A stretch of 64,000 nucleotides of DNA. Origin: Aquimarina mytili (GTDB taxonomy: Bacteria > Bacteroidota > Bacteroidia > Flavobacteriales > Flavobacteriaceae). Positions within the stretch are counted from its first letter, which is position 1. Each line of letters opens with the position of its first letter. The notes under the pieces are model-generated. The model was not told where the DNA came from, ran no database searches, and saw only the letters and a program-made list of their open reading frames with translations. The stretch is taken from NCBI RefSeq assembly GCF_016735115.1, contig NZ_JAERQJ010000001.1, positions 558,001 through 622,000 of the forward strand, read 5' to 3'. The translations under genes and the position numbers were made by a program. Below are positions 42,050 through 51,327 of this stretch, in pieces.

Positions 42050-44818
42050 ATGAAAAAACTAACAACCAAACCAAGATTTTTTAAAAAAGCAATAGCTAAG
42101 ATGGGAATAGCTGCTGTTTTTTATAGCTCGATTTTTTTTCTTTTCTCTTTTAATTCTGTAAAAGAAAATGAAATAGAAAATAACTCTTTTGATCATTATC
42201 TTGAAGAAACCAATACCGAATGTAGGTTAACGGTAGACGCAGGTAATGATGTCACATTTTGTGATGATCGCGATGTTACTTTAACAGCTAGTGTTTCTGG
42301 AGCGGCAGAATGCTGTGTGCAGTATGATATCGTAAACACGAAGCATTGTAAAAACAATAAACGATATGTTCTATGGTTATCAGACGGGAGGCACAAGTCA
42401 AAATATTATAGAGATGGTGGATTATCTTGGATAGAGAATGCTGATGGGACAGCAACTCTAAAAGGTAAGGTCAGAAATATTAGAAACAACAGAGATGTTT
42501 TATACGTAGATGTTACCTATTCTGGAAAAACGATAACACCACCTGCTAATAGTCCAAAAGGGCATTGGTGTTACAATGAAAATCCAAGAGGATGGGAATA
42601 TTATACCAAAGTTACCGGAACCATAAAAAAGAGAAATAACTCGTGGTGGTCTTTTGAAATTTCTGAAAGAGGACCTGCATTTCAATTAGGAAGAGGAGCA
42701 AATATAACAGAGAAAAATAGAAGAAGACTAGGGGCTTCAGGCTGGTTTAATACTACGCATAGTAAATATAAAATTGGAGATTTTAACTTTAACCTGGGGT
42801 ATTGCGAAGAGAAGGCGAGTGACGTTTCATATTTATGGTCAACGGGAGAAACTACTCCGACCATTACAGTTAATGAACCAGGAGTTTACTCGGTAGAAGT
42901 AAGCGATTGCAAAAACTGTGTAGTTACCGATGAGGTAAAAGTTGAAAAAATTAATTTAGAAGTAGATGCTGGTGAAGATCAGGAGGTATGTAAAGGTGAT
43001 GAAATTACCATAACGGCTACAGTTTCAGGAGAATCAGAATGTACAGATTGTATCGCCTATGGTATAGAAAATACATATGATTGTAATGCTAATGTAGATT
43101 ATGTGCTATGGTTAAAAGATGATGGAGGTCATAATAATGACGATGACGACGATGATGACGATGATGATGACGATGATGACGATGATGATGACGATGATCA
43201 TAGAGATTCGGTAAGAAGGTTTTCTAATGTAGATTTGAAATGGCAGGAATTTGATGATGGTACTGCTACTCTAAAAGGAACAGTTGTAGACATTGAAGAT
43301 TCAAATGTTACTCTTGAGGTAGATGTTACATATTCTGGAAGAACAATAAGCACACCACCGGGTAGCCCTAAAAATCATTTCTGTAATCAAGAAAATGCTG
43401 AAGGATGGGTATATTATACGGGTGTCACGGGAACGCTTACTAAAACAGATGGGTCATGGTCCTTTGATATTTCCAGAATGGGACCAGCTTTTCAATTAGG
43501 TAACGGAGCTAATATTACCGAAGATACAGTGGGTAAATATGGAGCTTCAGGGTGGTTTAATACAACAGACAATAGATATAATAGAGGGGATTTTAATATC
43601 AATATAGGAGAGTGTGTTGATGTGGTTACCAGTAATGAGGTTACTTATTTATGGTCAACAGGAGAAACCACACCAAGTATAACAGTATCACCTCAAGAAA
43701 ATACTACCTATACAGTTACAGTTGAAGCTTGCTCAGGTTGTACAGCTTCAGATTCTGTTGATGTAACTCTAAGTGATCCACCACAAGTAGACGCTGGTGA
43801 GGGTCAAACCATTTGTTTAGGCGAAGAGGTAACTCTAATGGCTACTGTAGATGGCGAAGGAGAATGCGAGGAGTGTGTTGAGTATGGTGTAAGTGATACA
43901 GATTATTGTAGAGGAAGACATCATCAATTTGTCGTATTTATCAATGATAAAGGAACAAGATTATGGATGAGAAATGTAGATTTGGTATGGAAAGAGAATG
44001 CCGATGGAACAGCAACTTTAAAAGGTAGCGTTTTTGAATACAATTCTACCAATACAACTTTTGTTGTAGATGCAGTTTTTTCAGGAAAAACATTAATCCC
44101 TCCGGTAGGTAGCCCAAAGGCAAATTTATGTCAAGCGGCCGATGCATCGGGCTGGGTATACTATACCGAGATAAGTGGTACAGTTACTCAGGTTGATGGT
44201 TCATTAAGCTATGATATATCTAGAAGAGGTGAAGCTTTCCAAGTTGGATCAGGAGCTAATATATTTGAATATACAGCTAATGTGTTTGGTGGATCAGGAT
44301 GGTTTAATTTAGAAGGAGACCCAACGTCTTTTGGTGATTTTAACATTAATCTGGAATGTGTAAAGTTTGAACCAAAAGGAATAGAATATCTTTGGTCTAC
44401 TGGTGAAACAACTCAATCTATTACAGTATCTCCACTAGAAGATACTACATACCAAGTAATAACAACTGGTTGTACAGGGTGTGGAGAAGATATAGATACA
44501 ATTGATGTTACAGTTATCAATTGTGAAGGTCGATCAAAATCTGGAACTGAGGCAGAAACAACCACAGTATATCCTACTTTATTAAACCAAAATAGTATGT
44601 TGTATGTTAATTTTGACCTATCTCAAAATCAAGAGGTCAATATTGATATTTATGACCTTACCGGAAGAATAGTTGGTTCAACAATAAAAAAGTCTGTAAA
44701 TAACAGAGCTAAAGTTAATATAGACCTTAACCAGTATCAATTATCTAAAGGAATGTATGTCGTTAGAATAGTAGGTAATAATTGGGTTAAAACTGAAAGA
44801 ATAGTAATTGCTAATTAG
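42050..44818 (+). CDS. Large T9SS-secreted protein with three nested Ig-like/insert modules and a poly-Asp tract
   Basis: This 922-residue protein starts with a long signal or anchor segment (about 17-36) and ends in a type A T9SS sorting domain (about 836-922, VYPTLLNQN, NIDIYDLTGRIV, LSKGMYVVRI). Between them are three modules. Each begins with an SprB-like half-repeat (VDAG.D..C) at about 62, 305 and 580 and closes with YLWSTGETT at about 260, 533 and 780. The stretch between, about 175 residues longer than in an ordinary repeat, is a separate domain with recurring GTATLKG, AFQLG.GANI and GASGWFN....GDFNIN blocks and paired cysteines. Module 2 alone carries 20 consecutive Asp (364-383). 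It is a surface or released protein, possibly for adhesion or binding. Function is unknown. Confidence 0.85.
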   Translation: MKKLTTKPRFFKKAIAKMGIAAVFYSSIFFLFSFNSVKENEIENNSFDHYLEETNTECRLTVDAGNDVTFCDDRDVTLTASVSGAAECCVQYDIVNTKHCKNNKRYVLWLSDGRHKSKYYRDGGLSWIENADGTATLKGKVRNIRNNRDVLYVDVTYSGKTITPPANSPKGHWCYNENPRGWEYYTKVTGTIKKRNNSWWSFEISERGPAFQLGRGANITEKNRRRLGASGWFNTTHSKYKIGDFNFNLGYCEEKASDVSYLWSTGETTPTITVNEPGVYSVEVSDCKNCVVTDEVKVEKINLEVDAGEDQEVCKGDEITITATVSGESECTDCIAYGIENTYDCNANVDYVLWLKDDGGHNNDDDDDDDDDDDDDDDDDDDDHRDSVRRFSNVDLKWQEFDDGTATLKGTVVDIEDSNVTLEVDVTYSGRTISTPPGSPKNHFCNQENAEGWVYYTGVTGTLTKTDGSWSFDISRMGPAFQLGNGANITEDTVGKYGASGWFNTTDNRYNRGDFNINIGECVDVVTSNEVTYLWSTGETTPSITVSPQENTTYTVTVEACSGCTASDSVDVTLSDPPQVDAGEGQTICLGEEVTLMATVDGEGECEECVEYGVSDTDYCRGRHHQFVVFINDKGTRLWMRNVDLVWKENADGTATLKGSVFEYNSTNTTFVVDAVFSGKTLIPPVGSPKANLCQAADASGWVYYTEISGTVTQVDGSLSYDISRRGEAFQVGSGANIFEYTANVFGGSGWFNLEGDPTSFGDFNINLECVKFEPKGIEYLWSTGETTQSITVSPLEDTTYQVITTGCTGCGEDIDTIDVTVINCEGRSKSGTEAETTTVYPTLLNQNSMLYVNFDLSQNQEVNIDIYDLTGRIVGSTIKKSVNNRAKVNIDLNQYQLSKGMYVVRIVGNNWVKTERIVIAN
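43139..43198 (+). repeat. Tract of 20 Asp codons (GAT/GAC mixture)
   Basis: The 60 bp consist only of GAT and GAC codons within module 2 of the secreted protein. It is absent from the equivalent place in modules 1 and 3 and in the paralogue at 45268-47439. The mix of codons argues against a very recent single-unit slippage. A calcium-binding or flexible spacer role is possible. Confidence 0.85.
44168..44220 (+). repeat. 53-bp segment identical to 46591-46643
   Basis: Within the last module of the first secreted protein a 53-bp run is identical to the matching run in module 2 of the second protein. Flanking DNA differs at many synonymous sites, which looks like a gene-conversion patch. Confidence 0.7.
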
Positions 44819-45267
44819 TACTATTGACTATAAACCAATATGATTAGAAAAGTAAAAACCTGTCCTTGCGACAGGTTTTTATTTGTTTAATACTGTATGC
44901 CTTCTGGTGTTTTTGTTAAATGCATTAATCAATAAAAAAACATGTAAGAAAATAAATTTACGTGTAAGATAAATCTTTGTAAGGTGTATTTCATAGATGA
45001 TTTCTGTTTTTTTAACGTTTTTATGATGCTTTGTTATTGATCTTCAACGGTTAATGTATATTTTAGCACCCCAAACTTAACCTAAACACTATGAGTATGT
45101 TATAGAAATACTTCTTCACACCTAAATTACTAGAAACGGCTTTTTATTGTAAAATAACAGTATATCACATAGATACTATAGTGATGATTTCTAATTGAAG
45201 CTTTTTATAAACCTGAAATAAAATTAAGTAATAAATTAATTTTTTAAATTTTAAAAACAACAGCCAA
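44819..45267. other. Intergenic region, 449 bp, between the two secreted-protein genes
   Basis: Apart from the terminator at 44854-44880 the region is AT-rich, with no open frame of note. It must contain the promoter of the second gene, but I see no clear TAnnTTTG element close to 45268. Confidence 0.55.
44854..44880 (+). terminator. Rho-independent terminator after first secreted-protein gene
   Basis: A perfect 11-bp stem (AAAAACCTGTC, loop CTTGC, GACAGGTTTTT) lies 36 bp after the stop codon and has a T-tail. Confidence 0.9.
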
Positions 45268-47439
45268 ATGTCAAATCTTACACGTAAACTTAATGAGTAT
45301 AACCAAAAGATGGCGATGAGCACTTTCTCGTCCATGTTTTGTAGTTATATGTTGATGACCATTTTTATCATTTCTGCCAGTTTTACTATGGTAGCTAATG
45401 AAAATACTAATGATTCTTTTATAAATGAACCCTCAACACTGGATAATACTTGTATGTTATCTGTAGATGCAGGAGATGATGTAGAATTTTGCGGCAGTAG
45501 CGAAGTTACTCTTACTGCTACTGTATCAGGGGAGTCAGAATGTACTGATTGCTTAGAATATGGTATAGAAAACACATATAGATGTGGTAAAGATTTGTAC
45601 TATGTTCTTTGGTTAAAAGATGATGCCAATAATATCGTAAGAAGGTTTTCTAATGTAGATTTAAAGTGGAAAGAACTTCCTGATGGTACAGCGACCTTAA
45701 AAGGAACTGTTGTAGATAATAATGACGCTCAGATTACTTTAGAAGTAGATGTTACCTATACCGGAAGAACTACCAGTACACCTTCTGGAAGTCCTAAAGA
45801 TCATTTTTGCAATACAGAAGATTCAAACGGATGGATTTATTATACAGGTGTATCTGGAACTATTAGTCAAACAGATGGTTCTTGGTCATTTGATATTACT
45901 AGAATGGGACCTGCATTTCAATTGGGTAACGGAGCCAATGTTACCGAAGATGTAGTTGGGAAATATGGTGCTTCAGGATGGTTTAATACAACTGATAGTG
46001 ATTTTACCAGAGGTGATTTTAATATTAATATAGGGCCTTGTATTTCTTCTGAAACTAGTGACGTTACCTATTTATGGTCAACCGGTGAAACCACACAAAG
46101 CATAACTGTATCGCCGCAAGAGAGTACTTCATATACAGTTACAGTAATAGATTGCGAAGACTGCGAAGCTTCAGATACGGTTCAAGTAATTATCAAAGAT
46201 GGTCTTCAGGTAGATGCAGGAGAAGATCAAAATATATGCAAAGGACAAGAGACTACACTAACCGCAACAGTAACTGGCGAAGGAGAATGTGTGGAATGTG
46301 TTGATTATAGTGTTGGTGATACCGATTATTGTAGAGGAAGACAACATCAGTTTGTAGTATTTATCAATGATAATGGAACCAGGTTATGGATGAGAAACGA
46401 AAGCCTTGTATGGAAAGAGAATGCAGACGGAACGGCTACTTTAAAAGGTAATGTTTTTGAATACAATTCTACCAATACGACTTTTGTAGTAGACGCAGTT
46501 TTTTCTGGAAGAACAACAACACCTCCGGTAGGTAGCCCTAAAGCAAACTTATGCCAGGCAGCAGATGCTTCAGATTGGGTGTATTACACAGAGATAAGTG
46601 GTACAGTTACTCAGGTTGATGGTTCATTAAGCTATGATATATCAAGAAGAGGTGAGGCCTTCCAAGTAGGAGCCGGAGCTAATGTTTTTGAATATACTGC
46701 AGATGTATTTGGTGCTTCTGGATGGTTTAATTTAGAAGGAAATCCTACATCTTTTGGTGATTTTAACATCAATCTGGAATGTGTAAAATTTGAGCCAAAA
46801 GGGATAGAGTACCTTTGGTCTACAGGTGAAACAACTCAGTCTATTACAGTATCTCCAGAAGTAGATACAACATATTCTGTTACTGTAGATGGTTGTAACG
46901 GTTGTGGTGAAGCAACAGATGAAGTGTTGGTTACAGTGTCAGATGGTATTACATTTGATCTTGGAGAAGATCAAGTAGTATGTATTGGACAGTTTACTAC
47001 GCTTACTTCACCAATAGAAGGAGACACGTATCTATGGTCTACTGGAGAGACTACGAGATCTATAACGGTACAGGTATTTGAAACATTAACATATACACTT
47101 GAGGTAACTAAAGATGGTTGTTCAGGTACAGATGACATAGTTGTAGAGCTAAGGTTCTGTGAAGGTAGAGGTGCTGTAGATTTATATCCAACTGTGCTGA
47201 AATCATCAGGAGACTTATCTTTGGCGGTATATAATCAAAACGCACAAGAAGTTAAGATTTCAATACATGATTTAACAGGGGTAGCTGTGGGACCTGTATT
47301 AATTAAAAATGTATCAAAAGGTCAAGACGTTATTAATATAAATCTAGAGCAGTACTCAAAGATTTCTTCTGGAATGTATGTGGTGATGATTACAGATTCT
47401 AACGGAAAAACTACAACACGTAGAATGATTATAGAATAA
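45268..47439 (+). CDS. Large T9SS-secreted protein, paralogue of 42050-44818
   Basis: This protein is 723 residues long with an N-terminal membrane or signal segment (about 25-45) and a C-terminal T9SS sorting domain (about 640-723, LYPTVLKSSG, ISIHDLTGVAVG, SSGMYVVMI). Modules 1 (about 67-310) and 2 (about 315-560) have the same nested layout as the neighbour. Module 3 (about 563-620) is an ordinary Ig-like repeat: FDLGEDQVVCIG is followed after only about 25 residues by YLWSTGETT, with no insert. That uninterrupted copy shows where the extra domain sits in the others. It has no poly-Asp tract. It arose from the same ancestor by duplication and loss of a module. Confidence 0.85.
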   Translation: MSNLTRKLNEYNQKMAMSTFSSMFCSYMLMTIFIISASFTMVANENTNDSFINEPSTLDNTCMLSVDAGDDVEFCGSSEVTLTATVSGESECTDCLEYGIENTYRCGKDLYYVLWLKDDANNIVRRFSNVDLKWKELPDGTATLKGTVVDNNDAQITLEVDVTYTGRTTSTPSGSPKDHFCNTEDSNGWIYYTGVSGTISQTDGSWSFDITRMGPAFQLGNGANVTEDVVGKYGASGWFNTTDSDFTRGDFNINIGPCISSETSDVTYLWSTGETTQSITVSPQESTSYTVTVIDCEDCEASDTVQVIIKDGLQVDAGEDQNICKGQETTLTATVTGEGECVECVDYSVGDTDYCRGRQHQFVVFINDNGTRLWMRNESLVWKENADGTATLKGNVFEYNSTNTTFVVDAVFSGRTTTPPVGSPKANLCQAADASDWVYYTEISGTVTQVDGSLSYDISRRGEAFQVGAGANVFEYTADVFGASGWFNLEGNPTSFGDFNINLECVKFEPKGIEYLWSTGETTQSITVSPEVDTTYSVTVDGCNGCGEATDEVLVTVSDGITFDLGEDQVVCIGQFTTLTSPIEGDTYLWSTGETTRSITVQVFETLTYTLEVTKDGCSGTDDIVVELRFCEGRGAVDLYPTVLKSSGDLSLAVYNQNAQEVKISIHDLTGVAVGPVLIKNVSKGQDVININLEQYSKISSGMYVVMITDSNGKTTTRRMIIE

Positions 47440-47463
47440 TGTAATTCTTTAATAGTATACTTA

Positions 47464-47495
47464 AAAAACCCCTTGCTGTCCGGCAAGGGGTTTTT
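47464..47495 (+). terminator. Rho-independent terminator after second secreted-protein gene
   Basis: A perfect 13-bp stem (AAAAACCCCTTGC with GCAAGGGGTTTTT, loop TGTCCG) lies 24 bp after the stop codon. Confidence 0.92.
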
Positions 47496-47657
47496 GTTTT
47501 TGATCTTTTTTGTTCATGTGATTTAGATGATTATATCAGAGATGACCTCGTGATTGTAACCTGCGAAGTATCAAAACTCTATAGTTGTTTACGAAGTGAA
47601 ATAACATCCATAAAAAGTTTGTTGTTTTACAGTAACCAACTTAGACCAATTACTTGG

Positions 47658-47746
47658 TATCTTTGAAGTAAGTAATTATTTCACTGACTGACTATCAATT
47701 ATGAAAAGTTCCATAGGCCTGAAACATTGGCCTTTGGACTTTTTAT
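47658..47746 (+). ncRNA. Candidate short transcript or leader unit upstream of der
   Basis: TATCTTTG (47658-47665) matches the -7 consensus, and a 14-pair hairpin with a bulge and one mismatch (47704-47743) followed by TTATTTTTTAG ends about 75 bp later. A 19-codon frame starts at ATG 47701 and runs through the hairpin to TAA at 47758-47760. This could be a small RNA, a leader peptide with attenuator, or chance. There is no good -33 element. Confidence 0.2.
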
Positions 47747-47818
47747 TTTTTAGCCTTTAAGTAATCCTTTCAAAACAAAACATTTCTACATTTATAGTAG
47801 TGCTGAAATAAAAAAGTC

Positions 47819-47826
47819 TAATTTTG
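47819..47826 (+). promoter_or_regulatory. Promoter -7 element of der
   Basis: TAATTTTG matches TAnnTTTG and lies 23 bp before the der ATG. Confidence 0.55.
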
Positions 47827-47849
47827 CACAAAATTTAGAATATATCACA

Positions 47850-49157
47850 ATGAGCGGTATAGTAGCAATAGTAGGGAGACCTAACGTAGGAAAGTCAACA
47901 TTCTTTAATCGATTAATTCAAAGAAGAGAAGCAATCGTTGATGCGGTTAGCGGTGTTACCCGTGATCGTCATTACGGGAAAAGTGATTGGAACGGAGTAG
48001 AATTCTCTCTAATCGATACCGGAGGGTATGTAGTGGGTAGTGATGATGTTTTTGAAGCTGAAATCGATAAACAAGTAGAATTAGCTATAGATGAGGCAGA
48101 TGCCATTATTTTTATGGTTGATGTAGAGTCTGGTATTACCGGTATGGATGAAGATGTAGCCAATCTACTTCGCAAGGTCGATAAACCAGTATTTTTAGCT
48201 GTAAATAAAGTAGATAATTCGAAGAGAGCTGCTGATGCAGTAGAATTTTATAGTTTAGGGCTTGGAGAATATTATACTATTGCCAGTATCAATGGGAGCG
48301 GTACAGGTGAGCTTTTGGATGCACTAGTCGAGGCTTTGCCTGAAAAAGAAGAAGAAGAGGCTGATGAATTGCCAAGATTTGCAGTGGTAGGAAGACCTAA
48401 TGCTGGAAAATCATCTTTTATCAATGCATTAATTGGTGAAGACCGTTATATCGTTACTGATATTGCAGGAACTACTCGTGATGCTATTGATACTAAATAT
48501 AACCGTTTTGGATTCGAGTTTAATTTAGTGGATACTGCCGGGATTCGTAGAAAATCAAAAGTTAAAGAAGACCTGGAGTTTTATTCGGTGATGCGATCTG
48601 TTCGTGCTATAGAACATTGTGATGTGTGTTTGTTGGTGCTAGATGCTACCCGCGGATTTGACGGGCAGGTGCAAAATATATTTTGGCTTGCTGAGCGTAA
48701 CCGCAAAGGGGTTGTGATCCTGGTTAATAAATGGGATCTTATCGAAAATAAGGAAAGTAATACCCTAAAGGATTTTGAAAAACAAATTCGTAGAGAAATT
48801 GAACCATTTACCGATGTTCCTATAGTATTTATATCTACACTAACAAAACAAAGGATCTTTAAAGCAATTGAGACGGCTGTAGAGGTGTACAAAAATAGGT
48901 CTAAAAAGATTAAAACAAGCGAGCTTAATGATGTGTTATTACCTATTATTGAGCACAATCCACCGCCTGCGTATAAAGGCAAATATGTAAAAATAAAATA
49001 CATTACACAGTTACCAACTCCTCAACCTCAGTTTGCGTTTTTTTGCAATCTTCCACAATATATACGAGATCCGTACAAACGTTTTATCGAAAATCAACTT
49101 CGCAAAGAGTTTGATTTTCATGGAGTACCTGTTTCTGTATATTTTAGGAAGAAGTAG
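47850..49157 (+). CDS. der: Ribosome biogenesis GTPase Der
   Basis: Der has two GTPase domains in tandem and helps 50S subunit assembly. In the 435 residues I see G1 motifs GRPNVGKST near 9 and GRPNAGKSS near 183, G3 motifs DTGG and DTAG, G4 motifs NKVD and NKWD, and the C-terminal KH-like domain (about 350-435, [17 protein letters not shown]). Length and order are normal. Confidence 0.97.
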   Translation: MSGIVAIVGRPNVGKSTFFNRLIQRREAIVDAVSGVTRDRHYGKSDWNGVEFSLIDTGGYVVGSDDVFEAEIDKQVELAIDEADAIIFMVDVESGITGMDEDVANLLRKVDKPVFLAVNKVDNSKRAADAVEFYSLGLGEYYTIASINGSGTGELLDALVEALPEKEEEEADELPRFAVVGRPNAGKSSFINALIGEDRYIVTDIAGTTRDAIDTKYNRFGFEFNLVDTAGIRRKSKVKEDLEFYSVMRSVRAIEHCDVCLLVLDATRGFDGQVQNIFWLAERNRKGVVILVNKWDLIENKESNTLKDFEKQIRREIEPFTDVPIVFISTLTKQRIFKAIETAVEVYKNRSKKIKTSELNDVLLPIIEHNPPPAYKGKYVKIKYITQLPTPQPQFAFFCNLPQYIRDPYKRFIENQLRKEFDFHGVPVSVYFRKK

Positions 49158-49350
49158 CGCTTTGTAGCAATAAGGTTAAAAAATGATGCTTTTAATATTC
49201 TTTTTTTAATAGCATCTTCCATGCTGTGACTAAAAGTTTATTGTAATGCTTAGCAAGAATAAGTGAATAGACATGATTTAAATTATAAGATTAGTTGTGT
49301 ATAAAAAAGAATACAGTTATTCTATACTTGCTAACTATTACAAGCCAATC

Positions 49351-50163
49351 TTACCAACTTCCACCAGCACCGCCGCCGCCTCCCATTCCGCCACCGAAAC
49401 CTCCTCCGAAGCCACCACTACCAAAACCACCACTAGATCCTCCTCCAAAACTTCCGCCACCATAACTACCACGGCCCATATTACTTAGGATGATTACATC
49501 AAGAAGGCTTCCTCCTCGAGATCGATTTCCTCGATTTCCTCTGCCATCATTACCATGATTACTTTTAGAAAACGCCTTGATAATGATGATAAAAAAGATC
49601 AATAATAAAACCAATTGTCCTATAGGGATATCCTTTTTCTTTTTTCTGGCCCCTTTAAAAGTGCCATCGAGGACTTGAAAAATGGCAGTGGTTCCTTTGT
49701 CTAATCCACTATAGAAATTACCTTTTTTAAATTCTGGTGTTATAATTTGATCAACAATAGTTTTCGAATTAAAATCGGTTAGCTTTTCTTCTACACCGTA
49801 GCCAGTAGTGATCCATATTTTTCGATCGTTCTTTGCAATCAGAATTAAGACTCCATTATCTTCTTTTTCTTGTCCTATTCCCCAATCGGATAACCATTCG
49901 GCAGCATATAGGCCAATGTTTTCTCCTTGTAATGAGTTAATGGTGGCTATTACAATTTGTGTTGATGTAGTATCTGAATAACGAACTAGTTTTTGTTCAA
50001 GACGTGTAGCTTCTGCAGCAGAAAGTATTTTAGCTTCATCATATACCGAAGTTTGTGATCTGGGTTTAGGCGGAATTTTTCTTTGAGCATAAATTGTATT
50101 AATACTTAAAGCAAAAACAGTTAAGAGTAGATAGTGTAGTATAGATTGTTGTAGTACTCTCAT
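49351..50163 (-). CDS. TPM-domain (YgcG-like) protein with Gly-rich C-terminus
   Basis: The protein has 270 residues: a signal peptide (to about 27, TIYAQ), a TPM domain (about 35-165, VYDEAKILSAAEATRLEQKL, LILIAKNDRKIWITTGYGVEEKL), one membrane segment (about 178-195) and a tail very rich in Gly and Ser ending in GGSW. TPM proteins next to LemA are common. The family was once called a phosphatase domain, but it seems to act in membrane or photosystem maintenance and its biochemical role in bacteria is open. It directly abuts the second TPM gene, and lies in the operon lemA-TPM-TPM. Confidence 0.88.
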   Translation of the reverse strand: MRVLQQSILHYLLLTVFALSINTIYAQRKIPPKPRSQTSVYDEAKILSAAEATRLEQKLVRYSDTTSTQIVIATINSLQGENIGLYAAEWLSDWGIGQEKEDNGVLILIAKNDRKIWITTGYGVEEKLTDFNSKTIVDQIITPEFKKGNFYSGLDKGTTAIFQVLDGTFKGARKKKKDIPIGQLVLLLIFFIIIIKAFSKSNHGNDGRGNRGNRSRGGSLLDVIILSNMGRGSYGGGSFGGGSSGGFGSGGFGGGFGGGMGGGGGAGGSW

Positions 50164-50601
50164 TTATCCTTTAGATATTTCGTCTGGTAATTCATTAATA
50201 TCACCATGCTCCCAGGGAAAGTATTTCTGCAATTGCTCTCCAGCCATAATAACTCCATCTATTAATCCTTGTGTAAAATTTCCGTCCTTAAATTTAGAAA
50301 GAATAGCATCTCTAGTGCTTTCCCAAAAGTTGTTTTTTACGACCTTGTTAATGCCTTCATCTCCATAAATAGCAAAAGTATGATCATGTACAGCAACATA
50401 GATCAACACTCCATTCCTTTGTTGAGTATTGTCCATCTTTAAAAAATGAAATACTTCTTTGGTTCTGTCTAGCACATCAAGATCAGTATGATTTTCTATA
50501 TGAACACGAATTTCTCCAGAGGTGTTTTTTTCTGCATGCCTAATCGCAGCAACTATTTGCTGTTCTTGCACTTCGGTAAGAAAATTTTCTACTTCAGACA
50601 T
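50164..50601 (-). CDS. TPM-domain protein, short soluble form
   Basis: This 145-residue TPM-domain protein has EVQEQQIVAAIRHAEKNTSGEIRVHIENH at the start and NGVLIYVAVHDHTFAIYGDEGINKVV in the middle. It has no signal peptide and should be cytoplasmic or peripheral. Its ATG overlaps the lemA stop by one base (TAATG), which implies translational coupling. It is the middle gene of the lemA-TPM-TPM operon. Confidence 0.85.
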   Translation of the reverse strand: MSEVENFLTEVQEQQIVAAIRHAEKNTSGEIRVHIENHTDLDVLDRTKEVFHFLKMDNTQQRNGVLIYVAVHDHTFAIYGDEGINKVVKNNFWESTRDAILSKFKDGNFTQGLIDGVIMAGEQLQKYFPWEHGDINELPDEISKG

Positions 50602-51203
50602 TACTTAAATTCGAAATCCACATCTGGCGCTTTTTCTGCACCTTCATCGGCTTTAAATCTTGCCATTTCCTCAAAACTACCCATCAATCCTAAAATAATA
50701 TTGTTAGGAAACACCCTTAGGTGTTTGTTGAATATGCCTACTGCTTCATTATATCGATTACGTTCAACGTTAATCCGATTTTCGGTTCCTTCAAGTTGTG
50801 TTTGTAAATTCAGGAAGTTTTGATTGGCTTTTAAATCAGGATACCGTTCTACAGTAACTAACAATCTTGATAAGGCAGAAGAAAGTCCACTTTGCACTTG
50901 TTGAAATTGGGCAATTTGGTCTGCTGTAATATTACTAGGGTCAATGCTCATAGAAGTAGCTTTTGCTCGTGCTTCAACCACCTCTTTAAGAGTATTACGT
51001 TCAAAATCTGCAGCACCTTGAACAGTTTTTACAAGATTACCGATAAGGTCACTTCTTCTTTGATAGGCACTTTCTACATTGGACCAGGCCGTTTTAGCAT
51101 CTTCCTGCAATGTTATGGCAGTGTTATACTTGCCGGCAGAAAGAAAATATAAAACACCAAGAATTGCAATAATAACTACAATAGGAATTAAAGTCTTTTT
51201 CAT
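50601..51203 (-). CDS. LemA family protein
   Basis: LemA proteins are anchored by an N-terminal membrane segment (here about residues 5-22, IPIVVIIAILGVLYFLSAG) with a long helical domain outside. The 200 residues include the family blocks VESAYQRRSDLIGNLVKTV and AVGIFNKHLRVFPNNIILGLMGS. The molecular function is not established. It starts the operon with the two TPM genes. Confidence 0.92.
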   Translation of the reverse strand: MKKTLIPIVVIIAILGVLYFLSAGKYNTAITLQEDAKTAWSNVESAYQRRSDLIGNLVKTVQGAADFERNTLKEVVEARAKATSMSIDPSNITADQIAQFQQVQSGLSSALSRLLVTVERYPDLKANQNFLNLQTQLEGTENRINVERNRYNEAVGIFNKHLRVFPNNIILGLMGSFEEMARFKADEGAEKAPDVDFEFK

Positions 51204-51327
51204 TTATTATGCTGTTGTTTTCGGGTTATTCTATTTGATTAGTCTACAATCATCGAATTTTGTTTCAAATCGAAGCAAAATTTTGCAAATTAACTATCGG
51301 GATAAATAAAAATTTAAAGAAAAAAGG

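Larger units (their letters stand above)
47496..47849. other. Region upstream of der, 354 bp
   Basis: No annotated gene lies here. It contains a promoter-like TATCTTTG at 47658-47665, a terminator-like hairpin at 47704-47746 and the der promoter element at 47819-47826. See the candidate short transcript. Confidence 0.5.

Noticed and set aside
49297-49488. 63-codon plus-strand frame rich in Thr and Ser
   Set aside because: It is the opposite strand of the Gly/Ser-rich tail of the TPM protein at 49351-50163.
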